Shown: positions 7,763 to 17,127, counted from the stretch's first letter. The stretch is DNA of 40,834 nucleotides from Frankia nepalensis (GCF_016786325.1 NZ_JADWYU010000123.1:1-40834); one strand, 5' to 3'. Program-made: numbers and translations. Notes: generated by a model not told the origin, from the letters alone.

Positions 7763-8680
7763 GTGGACACCCGGGCCGAGATCCGCGACTTCCTGGCCAC
7801 CCGCCGCGCCAAGATCAGCCCGCAGCAGGTGGGGCTGCCCGTCACCGGCCGGCGGCGGGTCCCCGGGCTACGGCGCGAGGAAGTCGCCGTACTCGCCGGC
7901 ATGAGCACCGACTGGTACGTACGCCTCGAACGCGGACACATCGCCGACGTCTCCGACGACGTGCTCGCCGCGGTCGCCCGCGCGCTCCAGCTCGACGAGG
8001 CCGAACAGGCCCACCTCCACGACCTGGCCCGCGCCGCCAGACCGACCCGCAGACCCCACCGCCGGCCCAGGCCACGCATCCGCCCAAGCGTGCAGTGGAT
8101 GCTCGACTCGATGACCGCCGCGCCGGCGTTCGTCCGCAACGGCCGCATGGACATCCTGGCCAGCAACACACTCGGCCGCGCCCTCTACGCCCCCATGTTC
8201 GACCACGGCGACCAGCCCGGGCCGGTCAACATCGCCCGGTTCAACTTCCTCAACCCGAGAGCACGCGACTTCTACCCCCACTGGGACACCGCCGCCGACA
8301 CCACCGTCGCCATCATGCGCACCGAAGCCGGCCGAGACCCCCACGACCGCGACCTGACCGACCTCGTCGGCGAACTCGCCACCCGCAGCGACGAGTTCCG
8401 CTCCCGCTGGGCCGGCCACGACGTACGCCTGCACTACACCGGGCCCAAAAGCTTCCACCACCCCGTCGTCGGCCACCTCGACCTCGTCTTCGAAGCCATC
8501 GACCTGCCCACCGACGACCTGCGGGGCCTCAACCTCACCGTCTACACCGCCCCACCCGGATCAGCCACCGAAGACGCCCTCAAGCTCCTCGCCAGCTGGG
8601 CCGCCAGCCATGACACCACGATCGCCCCTGACGCTGGCGAGGCCATAACCGCCGAACATCCGATCATCGGCGAGCAGTAA
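7763..8680 (+). CDS. XRE-family regulator with MmyB-like ligand-binding domain
   Basis: A 305-residue transcription regulator. The N-terminal helix-turn-helix contains GLRREEVAVLAGMSTDWYVRLERG, the signature of the MmyB-type XRE proteins. Residues from about 105 onward form the MmyB-like PAS-related domain, proposed to bind a fatty-acid-like ligand (WMLDSMTAAPAFVRNGRMDILASN, HYTGPKSFHHPVVGHL). The start is taken as GTG 7763 (VDTRAEIRDFLATRRA) because the family opens there. Codons upstream of it in the same frame are not conserved in kind. In actinobacteria such regulators usually sit divergent from an oxidoreductase, here the zinc alcohol dehydrogenase. Confidence 0.9.
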   Translation: MDTRAEIRDFLATRRAKISPQQVGLPVTGRRRVPGLRREEVAVLAGMSTDWYVRLERGHIADVSDDVLAAVARALQLDEAEQAHLHDLARAARPTRRPHRRPRPRIRPSVQWMLDSMTAAPAFVRNGRMDILASNTLGRALYAPMFDHGDQPGPVNIARFNFLNPRARDFYPHWDTAADTTVAIMRTEAGRDPHDRDLTDLVGELATRSDEFRSRWAGHDVRLHYTGPKSFHHPVVGHLDLVFEAIDLPTDDLRGLNLTVYTAPPGSATEDALKLLASWAASHDTTIAPDAGEAITAEHPIIGEQ

Positions 8681-8948
8681 CCCTCGCTCCAACACCCCAG
8701 TTCCGGGCAGGACTGTGCCGTCGCAGTGACCCGATACTGGGAGCTCCGCCGACCCGGCGCCCCGGTAGCCGCCAATCGGCGAGGACATGGCGCAGATTGA
8801 GCTGCAACTTCGCTGCCAGACGCCCTCGTACCTGACCCCACATGATGGTGCGGCTGGTGTCCCTTGCCGTGGTCCGGACACGCGGGCTGACACGATCGAG
8901 ATGGCGGTTCCCCGGCTGCGTCAGGGCTCGTAAACCCCCGGCCGGCTG
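8681..8948. other. Convergent intergenic spacer, nothing recognised
   Basis: This 268-base stretch lies between the ends of the regulator and the diguanylate cyclase genes. I see no conserved protein, RNA gene or strong hairpin. Confidence 0.5.
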
Positions 8949-10595
8949 TTAGGTCAACATGGCCTCGTCAAAGATCGCGTAACGGCTGCCACCGCTACGC
9001 TTCGCGACGTACATCGCGCTGTCGGCGGCACGCAGCAGTCTTTCGCAGTCATCTAGCTCCTCGCCCGACAGGGCGACGCCCGCGCTGGCGGTCACCGCGA
9101 TCGCCTGTCCGTCCGCAGTTCGCGTGACGTTCACGGCGGCGATCACGGAGTCGGCGAGAGTACGGATCGAAGCAGGTTCGGCGATGGCTGGACGAAGAAT
9201 CGCGAACTCGTCCCCCGCGACGCGGGTCACGGTATCGCCTGGACGAACAACCTGCCTGAGCCTTGTGGCCACCTCCCGGAGCACCTCGTCGCCCGCCTGG
9301 TGGCCCAACGTGTCGTTGACCGCCTTGAATCCATCAAGATCGACGAAGACGAGGCCGATCTGGTTCCGATGCCGTCCAGTATCGATCAGCGCCCGGCGAA
9401 GCCGGTCGACCAGCACCGTCCGGTTCGGCAGGCCGGTGAGTTCATCGTGCCGGGCTCGATGGCGGGCCTCCGCCGCCGCGGCCCGCTGCGCCTCATCCAT
9501 ACCTGCCCTGACCACTGCGGCCGAGATCTGGCTGGCCACCAGCTCTACGTAGTCACAGTAGTCACGGTCGAAGGCAAGACGGCTTCCGATCCCGGCGACA
9601 AGGAGTCCGATGGGCCAGTTCTCGGAGCTGCTGGCGAGAGGCACGATGATCGCCGCGCCCGGCGCCGGCGACCCGTCCCGTCTGAGGGGAAATGATCTCG
9701 GCAGCCGTTCGACAATCCTCGGCTGGTGGGACGACAGCGCGACCGCGAAGTCTCGGGGCGGGTCGGGGTCGAACACGCCCAGCAGGCCAAGCGCGGCCTG
9801 CTCATCAGCCAAGCCCCACGTGGCCATCGGACGAAGAGCCGGCCGAGCCCGCGACTCGTGGAGGAGAATCACCCCGAATGGAATATCGTCGTAGAAACGG
9901 TCGAGCACCGCGGCGGCGGCGCGACAGACCGTCTGCCGGCTACGCTTGTCTGAAACGGCGAAGCCGATCTCGCGGAGGCAGGCGAGACGCCTGGTCGCGA
10001 GGATCTGTGGGGTCGTTTCCAGGAATGTGCCGAGGATCCCGGCTACGACACCCCCGGCCGAGATGTCGCGAATCGGGCTATAGGAAATGGTTACGTAGCA
10101 CTCCTCCGGATAGCCATACCGATCAACGGACAAGCGCCAGTCCTCGAACCATGTGGCACCTCGACCCGACATCACCTGATCGAATATCGGGCGCATGGCA
10201 CCCCACATCTCGGGCCATCCCTCAGCGAAGGGGCGCCCAAGGACGTAAGGATGCTTACGCCCCAGAAGTGGAGCCACGGCGTCGTTGTACAGGTAGACGT
10301 GCTCCGGCCCCCACTGGACCACCATCGGGAAACGGGACTCCAGGCAGATGGCCACGGCCGTCCGCAAGCTGACGCTCCAGTCCGGGACTGGGCCAAGGGG
10401 GGTGGAGGCCCAGTCCTTCGCCGCCATGAGCGGCCCCATCATGCCTCTGACCGCGAAGAGCCGGTCAGTGACCGTTGCGTCCGCGCCGACGGCCCCGTCC
10501 TCGCCAAGGAGCAGGCGGGAACCGACAGCGGCGAGCCGACGCCGCTGCTGCCTCCAGCCGCGTCGGCTCCCACCGCGTCGGCGCCGAGACTCCAC
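8949..10595 (-). CDS. PAS-GAF-GGDEF sensor diguanylate cyclase
   Basis: A PAS-like sensor domain (GPLMAAKDWASTPLGPVPDW to GILGTFLETT, about residues 52-190) is followed by a GAF-like domain (about 200-360) and a GGDEF domain (HDELTGLPNRTVLVDRL to the end). The active-site signature reads RVAGDEFAIL, so the first Gly is Ala. DLDGFKAVND and GHQAGDEVL are intact, and RPGD five residues before the signature is a likely inhibitory c-di-GMP site. It should make c-di-GMP in response to a small-molecule or redox cue; no membrane segment is seen. GTG 10595 has GAGGA just upstream, but the first 50 residues are Arg-rich and atypical, so ATG 10442 is a good alternative start. Confidence 0.85.
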   Translation of the reverse strand: MESRRRRGGSRRGWRQQRRRLAAVGSRLLLGEDGAVGADATVTDRLFAVRGMMGPLMAAKDWASTPLGPVPDWSVSLRTAVAICLESRFPMVVQWGPEHVYLYNDAVAPLLGRKHPYVLGRPFAEGWPEMWGAMRPIFDQVMSGRGATWFEDWRLSVDRYGYPEECYVTISYSPIRDISAGGVVAGILGTFLETTPQILATRRLACLREIGFAVSDKRSRQTVCRAAAAVLDRFYDDIPFGVILLHESRARPALRPMATWGLADEQAALGLLGVFDPDPPRDFAVALSSHQPRIVERLPRSFPLRRDGSPAPGAAIIVPLASSSENWPIGLLVAGIGSRLAFDRDYCDYVELVASQISAAVVRAGMDEAQRAAAAEARHRARHDELTGLPNRTVLVDRLRRALIDTGRHRNQIGLVFVDLDGFKAVNDTLGHQAGDEVLREVATRLRQVVRPGDTVTRVAGDEFAILRPAIAEPASIRTLADSVIAAVNVTRTADGQAIAVTASAGVALSGEELDDCERLLRAADSAMYVAKRSGGSRYAIFDEAMLT

Positions 10596-10840
10596 CGTCC
10601 TCGCCTGCTCTCGGTGACCGCAGCCTGCCGATGCCGGACCTATCCGCCGCTACCATCCTGTCAACGAGGGTTCTTCCCCCGCCGAATCCTCGAAACCTGT
10701 GTGCTCACACCGGTCCGACGCCAGCACCCGCCCCCACGCCTGCTGGCGCCGGGAACTCGAGTCGCGCGCTGGACGATGATGTCCGGTACGGCGGGGTCGA
10801 CCGGGTCAGTCGCACGAAGTGCGCCACTCCGCGTCGGAGC

Positions 10841-10870
10841 GGCCGGGGCGGTGGGCGCGCCGCCCCGGCC
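10841..10870 (-). terminator. 10-bp stem hairpin just after the aldehyde dehydrogenase gene
   Basis: GGCCGGGGCG (10841-10850) and CGCCCCGGCC (10861-10870) are exact complements around a 10-base loop. They begin six bases past the stop codon of the aldehyde dehydrogenase gene, which reads leftward. There is no T-tract, as is common for actinobacterial terminators. Confidence 0.6.
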
Positions 10871-10876
10871 GTCCGT

Positions 10877-12331
10877 TCACGAGAAGAGGGGCTCCATGTT
10901 CTCCGTGAGGTTGACCGTCTTGAGTTCGTAGTAGGCCTGCACTGCCTCGGGACCGGTGTCGCGACCGATGCCCGAGCACTTCACCCCGCCGAACGGCGCC
11001 TCGGTGTTGTAGGTGAAGGAGTTGACACTGAACGTCCCGGTCCGCACCCGGCGCGCCACATCCGCCGCCCGCCGCGGGTCGCCGGTGAACACCGCCCCGT
11101 GCAGGCCATAGTCCGAGTCGTTCGCGATCGCCACCGCCTCGTCCACCGTGTCGTAGCTCAGCACGACCGCGACCGGCCCGAAGATCTCCTCACGGGCGAT
11201 GCGCATCCCGTTGTCCGCGTTCGTGAAGACCGTCGGCTGTGCGTAGCTGCCCTTGTCCAACCCCGTGGGCACCCCGCCACCGGTAGCCACCGTCGCCCCT
11301 TCGGACTTTCCGATCTCGATGTAGGACAGCACCCGTTCCTGCTGACGCCTGGACACCAGCGGCCCCATCGTGGTGGAGGGGTCGAACGGATCCCCGACGA
11401 CGAACGACTCCGCGGTCGCGACCAGGGCGCCGACAACCTCGTCGAACCGGCTCCTTGGAACCAGCACTCGGCTGTAGGCCGCACATACCTGGCCGGTGTT
11501 GAAGAACGACCCCACCGCCAGTCCCGCCATCGTGGTCTCGATGTCGGCATCGTCGAGCACGATCGCCGCGGACTTGCCGCCCAGTTCCAGCTGCAGCCGT
11601 TTGAAGCTCCCGCCGCACTCCCTGCCGATCTCCCGGCCGGCCGCCGTTGACCCGGTGAAACTGACCTTGTCGACCTCCGGATGCGCGACCAGCGCCCTCC
11701 CGGCGGCGCGGTCGCCGGTGAGGTAGTTGAACACCCCCGCGGGTACTCCCGCGGCGACCAGCGCCTCGGCTATGGAGAACCCGTCCAGCGGGGTCTCCGG
11801 GGCAGGCTTGTAGATCACGCTGCACCCGGCGACCAGCGCGGGCAGGATCTTCGAGATGGCCATGTTGAAGGGGCCGTTCCACGGCGCGATCGATGCCACG
11901 ACGCCGACCGGCTCCTTCAGCACCGCCGTGGGGCCGTACGCGGTGCGCCGGACCTCGCTGAACGAGTCCGTCTTCGCGACTTCCAGGAAGTACCGTCCGG
12001 TGGCCAGGGCGCCCGGGATCTGCATCCGCGCGATCGACGTCGGTAATCCCATTTCCGACGTCACGAGGTCGCCGATCTGCTCGAGCTTCGGTTCCAGGAG
12101 CGTCATCGCCGCCTCGAGGATCGCGGCACGTTCCTCGACCGGCTTCCCTCGCCAGGCGCCCTCGGCGAACGAGCGGCGTGCCGCCCTCGCCGCGGCGTCG
12201 ACGTCCTCGGCGTTCGCGTCGGGAGCATCGCCGATCACCTCGTCGGTGGCCGGCGACACCACCGGGATGCGTGCCGACGAACTTGGTTTACGCCACTCGC
12301 CGTCGATCAGAAACTGGTCACGGACGATCAT
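10877..12331 (-). CDS. Aldehyde dehydrogenase (NAD(P)-dependent)
   Basis: A 484-residue aldehyde dehydrogenase of usual length. The cofactor region is SIAPWNGPFNMAISKILPAL, with SFTGSTAAGREIG. The general-base Glu lies in LQLELGGKSAAIVL, the nucleophilic Cys in FFNTGQVCAAYSR, and EEIFGPVAVVLSYD and the final APFGGVKCSGIGRD are present. It converts an aldehyde to the acid, supplying a substrate for CoA activation. ATG 12331 has a GGGATG-like ribosome-binding site. About 1 kb of non-coding sequence with a copy of the cluster palindrome (12853-12867) separates it from the divergent binding-protein gene. It resembles the second aldehyde dehydrogenase of the window only at family level. Confidence 0.93.
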   Translation of the reverse strand: MIVRDQFLIDGEWRKPSSSARIPVVSPATDEVIGDAPDANAEDVDAAARAARRSFAEGAWRGKPVEERAAILEAAMTLLEPKLEQIGDLVTSEMGLPTSIARMQIPGALATGRYFLEVAKTDSFSEVRRTAYGPTAVLKEPVGVVASIAPWNGPFNMAISKILPALVAGCSVIYKPAPETPLDGFSIAEALVAAGVPAGVFNYLTGDRAAGRALVAHPEVDKVSFTGSTAAGREIGRECGGSFKRLQLELGGKSAAIVLDDADIETTMAGLAVGSFFNTGQVCAAYSRVLVPRSRFDEVVGALVATAESFVVGDPFDPSTTMGPLVSRRQQERVLSYIEIGKSEGATVATGGGVPTGLDKGSYAQPTVFTNADNGMRIAREEIFGPVAVVLSYDTVDEAVAIANDSDYGLHGAVFTGDPRRAADVARRVRTGTFSVNSFTYNTEAPFGGVKCSGIGRDTGPEAVQAYYELKTVNLTENMEPLFS

Positions 12332-12852
12332 GTTTCATCCCTTTCCGAGAGCGTGCGCTCAGCGGTCGACGTGACGGTCAGCAGGCGCAGCGCACAGCAC
12401 GTCTTGTCCGACGCGGAGCGACCGCCACATTCCTGACGGCGGCCGAGCCGACCAACTCCGCGCCGGTCGGCGGATTCACTCGTGGGTGCCACGTTCGCCG
12501 ACGTCCGCCCATGAGCCACTCAGCGCGCCACGGGCGCGCGCGTCGGCCGTCGGAGCGGCGGTCCGCGGCCAGTCCCCCTGGTCAGACAACCAACGTTGTT
12601 CTCCGTCACCCTCGCGTCGAGAACCACGATCCGCGCACACTCCTTGACCTTGACGGCCGAGGCGCTCTCGCCGTCCGCCTGGATCGCGTGGAACAGTCCT
12701 GGCCGCGGCCCGCAGAAAGGCCGCCGTGGAAGCGCCCGTTGGTATCACCCGCTCCACTCGGTGGCCAGCCAGAGACACGGGTAACCGGCGGGCATTCACG
12801 TGGATCCTGCTATCTCAACTGGTCCGCGCGGCCACGGCCATCAGACAACCAC

Positions 12853-12867
12853 CCTACAACTATTAGG
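12853..12867. promoter_or_regulatory. Cluster palindrome, copy 1
   Basis: CCTACAACTATTAGG followed by CTG is an AT-rich island in GC-rich DNA matching the six-copy consensus nCTAmAnnnnTTAGG. It lies 522 bases from the aldehyde dehydrogenase start and 472 bases from the binding-protein start, much farther than the other copies. Leftward, TAGACA and TAGGGT 18 bases apart could be a weak promoter overlapping it. Confidence 0.55.
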
Positions 12868-12950
12868 CTGCGAGTGTCTACGGTCACATCGACACGCCTC
12901 ACGCCACCAGAGGGGGCCAAATGATCATCTCGACGGGGCTCCGCGCCCGG

Positions 12951-12987
12951 CAGGGAGCCAGTCCCATCCCCCGCGGGAGGCTCCCTG
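12951..12987. other. 9-bp stem-loop in the long leader
   Basis: CAGGGAGCC (12951-12959) and GGCTCCCTG (12979-12987) are exact complements with a 19-base loop. The structure sits between the palindrome and the binding-protein gene. It could attenuate or stabilise a long transcript; no riboswitch class is recognised. Confidence 0.4.
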
Positions 12988-13338
12988 GGCCGCGGCGCCG
13001 AGGGACAGGCGAGCCGAGGCTCGCGCTGACGCGCTCGGACAGGGCCAGGCGCGCAGATCCAGCCACATCGGGCGGCCGGCGGGAGCCGGTCCGCGTGCAC
13101 CGTGGCACGCACGCGCTCCTGGGCCCACGCCGAGGCGGGCCAGGCACATCCCCGGCCGGCATCCGCTCCGCCGGACGGCGCCGCCGCTCAGGACGAGCCA
13201 CCCGCGCGCCGGCCGGACGCGACAGCGGGTCGCCTCGCCCTGGCCGAAATGACGACGTCTCCACGACCTCCTGAGGACGGCGGCGGCTCGACCAGTCCCT
13301 CCAGCACACGTCACCCAACGACGAAGGGAGATCCGGCC

Positions 13339-14583
13339 ATGCCCTTACGCAAAAGGCCAATGTTCCGGACGATCACGGCAATGCTTTCTCTGGGCAGCCT
13401 GGCGATGCTGACCGCCTGCGACAGCCCGAGCGGTTCCGACGAGCGCACAGCCGCGCTTTCGTGCACGGCGCCAGGAGTAAGCGGGTCCGAGATAAGAGCC
13501 GGTCTGCTCTTCAGCGACACCGGGGCCGGGCAGTCCGCCTTCCAGGCATTCCGGGCCGGCGTCGACGCCCGCCTCGGCGTCGTCAATGCCGAAGGCGGCG
13601 TGAACGGCAGGAAGGTCGTCTATTCCTGGTACGACGACGCCACCGATCCGGCGCAGAACCTGGTCGGCGCGCAGACGCTGGTCGGCTCGGACGCAACATT
13701 CGGCATCATCGAGGGGACGACCACCGGCGCCGGCTCCGCCCAATACCTCGATGATCATGATATCCCCGTCGTCGGGGTGGGCGGCGAGATCGCCTGGACC
13801 CAGCACCCGAACATGTTCGCCTGGAGCTACTACACGACCTCGGCGGGCTCGAACAGCGTCTGGGGGGAGCTCATCCGAAGCCAGGGCGGTACCCGCGCCG
13901 CGCTCGTGGACATGGCCATGAGCGAGGCGATCCAGAACTTCCACCGCCAACTCGCGGAGAGCCTCGAAGCGGCCGGCGTCCAGGTTGACCAGACGTTCAA
14001 CGTCACCGCGGGGACTACGAACTTCGAATCGCTGGTGCGGCAGATGAAGGCCGCCGGCATCGACACGCTCACCGGTTCGATCTTCCCCGACGTGCTCGCG
14101 AGGATATTGCCCGCCGCGCGCGCCGCCGGCCTTGACCTCAAGGTCGTCCTGTCACCACTCGGTTACGACCAGACCCTTCTGGGCCTGATCGGCCCGCAAC
14201 TCGCGGGAACAGTCATATATCTCGATTTCGTCCCGTTCGAGGCCAACACCCCGGCGCACAGCCGCCTGCTCGCCGCGATGCAGATGTACTCGCCGCAAAT
14301 CCAGCCGCCGGCCCAGCAGAGCGCGGTCTTCGGCTGGCTGTCCGCCGACATCTTCCTGCGCGGACTGGAGGCCGCCGGCCCCTGCCCCACGCGCGCGGCC
14401 TTCATCCAGGGCCTGCGAGCCGTCCATGACTACCACGGAGACGGGCTCCTCCCTCACCCGATCGACTTCGCCACCAACCGAGGCCACCTCAGCGGCTGCT
14501 ACGACTTTGTCCGCGTCAGCGAGGACGGCAGCCGGTTCGTACCGTTGCAGCCCGTCTCACGCTGTGGTGAGCCACTCCGCTAG
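13339..14583 (+). CDS. Orphan ABC-type substrate-binding lipoprotein (branched-chain amino acid/amide type)
   Basis: A 414-residue type-1 periplasmic-binding protein. The signal peptide ends in a lipobox (LAMLTACDSP), so it is tethered to the outer face of the membrane. The mature part shows the fold of the Leu/Ile/Val-type receptors used for amino acids, aromatic acids and amides: IRAGLLFSDTGAGQSAFQAF, GGVNGRKVVYSWYDDATDP and TFGIIEGTTTGAG. ATG 13339 is chosen for the GAAGGGAG eight bases before it and for the signal peptide. No permease or ATPase of its class is nearby, so it is an orphan receptor or uses a transporter encoded elsewhere. The cluster palindrome upstream suggests shared control. 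Confidence 0.88.
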   Translation: MPLRKRPMFRTITAMLSLGSLAMLTACDSPSGSDERTAALSCTAPGVSGSEIRAGLLFSDTGAGQSAFQAFRAGVDARLGVVNAEGGVNGRKVVYSWYDDATDPAQNLVGAQTLVGSDATFGIIEGTTTGAGSAQYLDDHDIPVVGVGGEIAWTQHPNMFAWSYYTTSAGSNSVWGELIRSQGGTRAALVDMAMSEAIQNFHRQLAESLEAAGVQVDQTFNVTAGTTNFESLVRQMKAAGIDTLTGSIFPDVLARILPAARAAGLDLKVVLSPLGYDQTLLGLIGPQLAGTVIYLDFVPFEANTPAHSRLLAAMQMYSPQIQPPAQQSAVFGWLSADIFLRGLEAAGPCPTRAAFIQGLRAVHDYHGDGLLPHPIDFATNRGHLSGCYDFVRVSEDGSRFVPLQPVSRCGEPLR

Positions 14584-14602
14584 TGGATCACGTTGGGGAA
14601 CT

Positions 14603-14648
14603 GGGGCAGGTGCCGCCTCGTCGCCATGGCGCGTTGCGGGCCTGCCCC
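14603..14648 (+). terminator. Possible terminator after the binding-protein gene
   Basis: GGGGCAGG (14603-14610) pairs with CCTGCCCC (14641-14648), and the smaller palindrome CGCCATGGCG lies in the loop. It starts 20 bases after the stop codon, between two convergent genes. The long loop and absent T-tract make it a weak call. Confidence 0.35.
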
Positions 14649-14842
14649 GCGGGACCCATGAGCGACCGCGTCCAGGTAGTCCAGCGGCTTGAGCGAGGAT
14701 CCGTGCGGCGCGCGCCGGCGAGCAGCACCTCTAAAACCGCCGGCGGACCGTCCCACAGGTCGGACACATGGATGATCACAGCGTCCTGACCGACGGACGG
14801 GTGGTGCGTGCGGATGCGGATAGTGCCTACCGTGACCAGCCC

Positions 14843-15658
14843 TCATCGGTCGCGGTAGGCGGCTGGTCGCTTCTCCAGGAAGGCGGCGACCGCCTCCCGG
14901 TGGTCCTCCGTCATCCCGGCGAGGACCTGGGTGCGGTCCTCCAGCGCGACCGCTGCCCGCAGTCCGGCGACCTCCTGGTTCGCCCACAGCAGTTCCTTGG
15001 TCTGCCAGACCCCGAACGGGCTGAGCTGCGCGATCGCGGTGGCGCGCTCCAACGCCGCGTCAAGCAGCTTCTCATCGGGAACGACGGCGCTGACCAACCC
15101 GATCCGTTCCGCATCCCGGGCGTCCACCGATCCACCGGTCAACAGCAGGTCCGCGGCCCGGGCGAACCCGATGGCGCGGGGCAGCAGCCAGCTGATGCCG
15201 ACGTCGCAGCTGCTGAGCCCGCGCCTGATGAAGGACGCGTGAAACGAGGCCGACTCCGCCGCCAGCCGGAGGTCGCACAGCAGCGAGATCGACAGTCCGG
15301 CGCCGGCCGCCGGGCCGTTGACAGCGGCGATGATCGGGGCGCGCACCGCGCGGAAGTCCTCAACGAGTTCGGAGACGTGCCGCTGCCCCCGCAGGCCGGA
15401 CTGCGGGATTCCCTCGCCGGCCGCCGGCGTCCCGGGCAGGTCACCATAGCCGTGCAGGTCGAGGCCGGCGCAGAAGCCTCGTCCGGCACCGGTGAGCACC
15501 ACGGCGCGCACCCAGCTGTCGTCCCGGATGCCCCGCAGCACGTCCCGAAGCCCCTGAATCAGCTCGGCCGTGATGGCGTTGAGCACGTCCGGCCTGTTCA
15601 GCCGAACCAGCACAATGCCAGGCCGCGGCTCCTCGGTCTCGATCACGGTGACGGGCAT
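14843..15658 (-). CDS. Enoyl-CoA hydratase/isomerase (crotonase family)
   Basis: A 271-residue crotonase. The oxyanion-hole segments are GRGFCAGLDLHGYG and NGPAAGAGLSISLLCDLRLA. The acidic catalytic region reads FIRRGLSSCDVGISWLLPR, in which Asp stands where many hydratases have the second Glu. This form is common in actinobacterial members. It would hydrate an enoyl-CoA or rearrange a CoA ester in beta-oxidation. ATG 15658 has GAGGAG about nine bases upstream. It is the last gene of the long leftward run of catabolic genes and follows the canonical thiolase by 159 bases. Confidence 0.9.
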   Translation of the reverse strand: MPVTVIETEEPRPGIVLVRLNRPDVLNAITAELIQGLRDVLRGIRDDSWVRAVVLTGAGRGFCAGLDLHGYGDLPGTPAAGEGIPQSGLRGQRHVSELVEDFRAVRAPIIAAVNGPAAGAGLSISLLCDLRLAAESASFHASFIRRGLSSCDVGISWLLPRAIGFARAADLLLTGGSVDARDAERIGLVSAVVPDEKLLDAALERATAIAQLSPFGVWQTKELLWANQEVAGLRAAVALEDRTQVLAGMTEDHREAVAAFLEKRPAAYRDR

Positions 15659-15817
15659 CGCGCTGGCTCCTCGTTGGCTTTCGGTGGTCGGTTCTTTCTC
15701 GACGCGGCCGGGAGGCGGCCGCCGATGAGCTCTCGCGTGCTCGGGTGGCCGCCGTTCGTCAGCGCGGTGTTCCTCGACTCGTGGCGACGGTCGACACGTC
15801 CCGGGCCGCCGGCCGGG

Positions 15818-16966
15818 CTAGAGGCGCTCGAGGATGGTGGCGTTGGCCATGCCGCCGCCCTCGCACATCGTCTGCAGGCCGAAGCGGATGCCGGCGTCCC
15901 GCATGTGGTGCACGAGCGTTGTCATGAGCCGGGCGCCGCTGGCGCCGAGCGGGTGACCCAGCGCGACGGCGCCGCCCAGCGGATTGAGGCTCGTCTCGTC
16001 GGCGCCGGTCTCGGCAAGCCAGGCCAGCGGCACGGGCGCGAATGCCTCGTTGACCTCGAACACGCCGATGTCGCCGATCTTCAAGCCGGACCTGTCCAGG
16101 GCCTTCCTGGTCGCCGGGATCGGCCCGAGCAGCATGACCACGGGGTCGTCGCCGGCGACGACCGCGGTGTGCACCCGGGCGATCGGGGTGAGGCCGAGCT
16201 CGCGGGCCTTCTCCGAGGTCGTCATCAGCATGGCGGCCGCGCCGTCGCTGATCTGCGAGCTGTTGCCCGCGTGAACCACGCCGTCCGGTTTGAAGGCAGG
16301 CCTGAGACCTGCCAGGGTCTCGAGGGTGCCGCCACGGCGGATGCCCTCGTCCCTGCCGACGACCACGCCGTCGGGATTGGTCACCGGAACTATCTGCCCG
16401 TCGAACCGGCCGTCGTCCTGGGCGGCTGCCGCCTTCGCGTGGGAGCCGAGGGAGAACTCGTCGAGCTGCCCGCGCGACAGCCCCCACCGGTCGGCGATCG
16501 ACTCGGCACCCAGCCCCTGGCTGGCCATCGGCACGCCGAAGCGCTTCTCGAAGCCCGAACCCATGGGGTTGTCGCCAACCGAGACAGTCGAGGCCATCGG
16601 CACCCGCGACATGCTCTCCACTCCGCCGGCGACAACGACGTCGTAATGGCCTGCGATCAGGCCGGCGGCGGCGAAGTGCACCGACTGTTGTGACGACCCG
16701 CATTGCCGGTCTACCGTCGTACCTGGTACGGACACCGGCCAGCCGGCCTGCAGCACGGCGTTGCGCCCGATGTTGAGCGCCTGGTCGCCGACCTGATCGA
16801 CGCAGCCCCAGATGACGTCGTCGACGATGTCCGGGTCGACGCCCGCGCGCTCCACGACAGCCTTGAGTACCTCCGCTGACAGGTCGGTCGGGAGAATCCG
16901 CGACAGCCCGCCGTCGCGCTTCCCGACCGGCGTCCGCACGGCCTCGACGATCACAGCGTCCCGCAT
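15818..16966 (-). CDS. Thiolase (acetyl-CoA C-acyltransferase)
   Basis: A 382-residue canonical thiolase with all expected residues: the nucleophilic Cys in TVDRQCGSSQQ (about residue 88), NEAFAPVPLAW, the catalytic His in ALGHPLGASGAR, and the second Cys in TMCEGGGMANA. It cleaves 3-ketoacyl-CoA with CoA to shorten the chain. ATG 16966 follows GAGGAG by six bases. It is the only protein of the three thiolase-fold proteins in the window to keep the nucleophilic Cys, so true thiolysis in this pathway probably falls to it. Confidence 0.93.
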   Translation of the reverse strand: MRDAVIVEAVRTPVGKRDGGLSRILPTDLSAEVLKAVVERAGVDPDIVDDVIWGCVDQVGDQALNIGRNAVLQAGWPVSVPGTTVDRQCGSSQQSVHFAAAGLIAGHYDVVVAGGVESMSRVPMASTVSVGDNPMGSGFEKRFGVPMASQGLGAESIADRWGLSRGQLDEFSLGSHAKAAAAQDDGRFDGQIVPVTNPDGVVVGRDEGIRRGGTLETLAGLRPAFKPDGVVHAGNSSQISDGAAAMLMTTSEKARELGLTPIARVHTAVVAGDDPVVMLLGPIPATRKALDRSGLKIGDIGVFEVNEAFAPVPLAWLAETGADETSLNPLGGAVALGHPLGASGARLMTTLVHHMRDAGIRFGLQTMCEGGGMANATILERL

Positions 16967-17127
16967 GTCCTGCTCCTCGTGTGTCTCGTTTCCGCGCCGG
17001 GGTGGAGCGTTGTGGGCCGCCGCCGCGGACAGGTGCCGGGGCTGGGCACCCGCCCGCGGCGGCGGCCGTCCGAGCGGGGCCCCAGCTCACCGGCCGACCG
17101 CGGGGCGGTCCGCGCGCTCTGCTTCGG

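Larger units (their letters stand above)
12332..13338. other. 1-kb divergent intergenic region with operator and hairpin, no secure gene
   Basis: This stretch separates the divergent aldehyde dehydrogenase and binding-protein genes. It holds one copy of the cluster palindrome and a 9-bp stem-loop, listed separately. An ATG at 12921 with GAGGGGG upstream opens a 117-codon frame, but its Arg/Gly/Pro-rich product resembles no protein and reads like non-coding GC-rich DNA. I see no convincing gene. Confidence 0.5.

Noticed and set aside
12921-13274. A 117-codon gene with a good ribosome-binding site
   Set aside because: The predicted product is Arg/Gly/Pro-rich without any protein-like pattern, so the ribosome-binding site match is probably chance.
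14588-14830. A possible frameshifted gene on the minus strand (MIIHVSDLWDGPPAVLEVLL, then LKPLDYLDAVAHGS in another frame)
   Set aside because: Two short protein-like stretches are suggestive, but no family is recognised and the region is only 259 bases between convergent genes.
14768-16693. A 641-codon open frame on the plus strand, antisense to the hydratase and thiolase genes
   Set aside because: Its product is Arg/Gly/Ala/Asp-rich with no family features. It mirrors real genes with clear catalytic motifs; long antisense frames are expected at this GC content.
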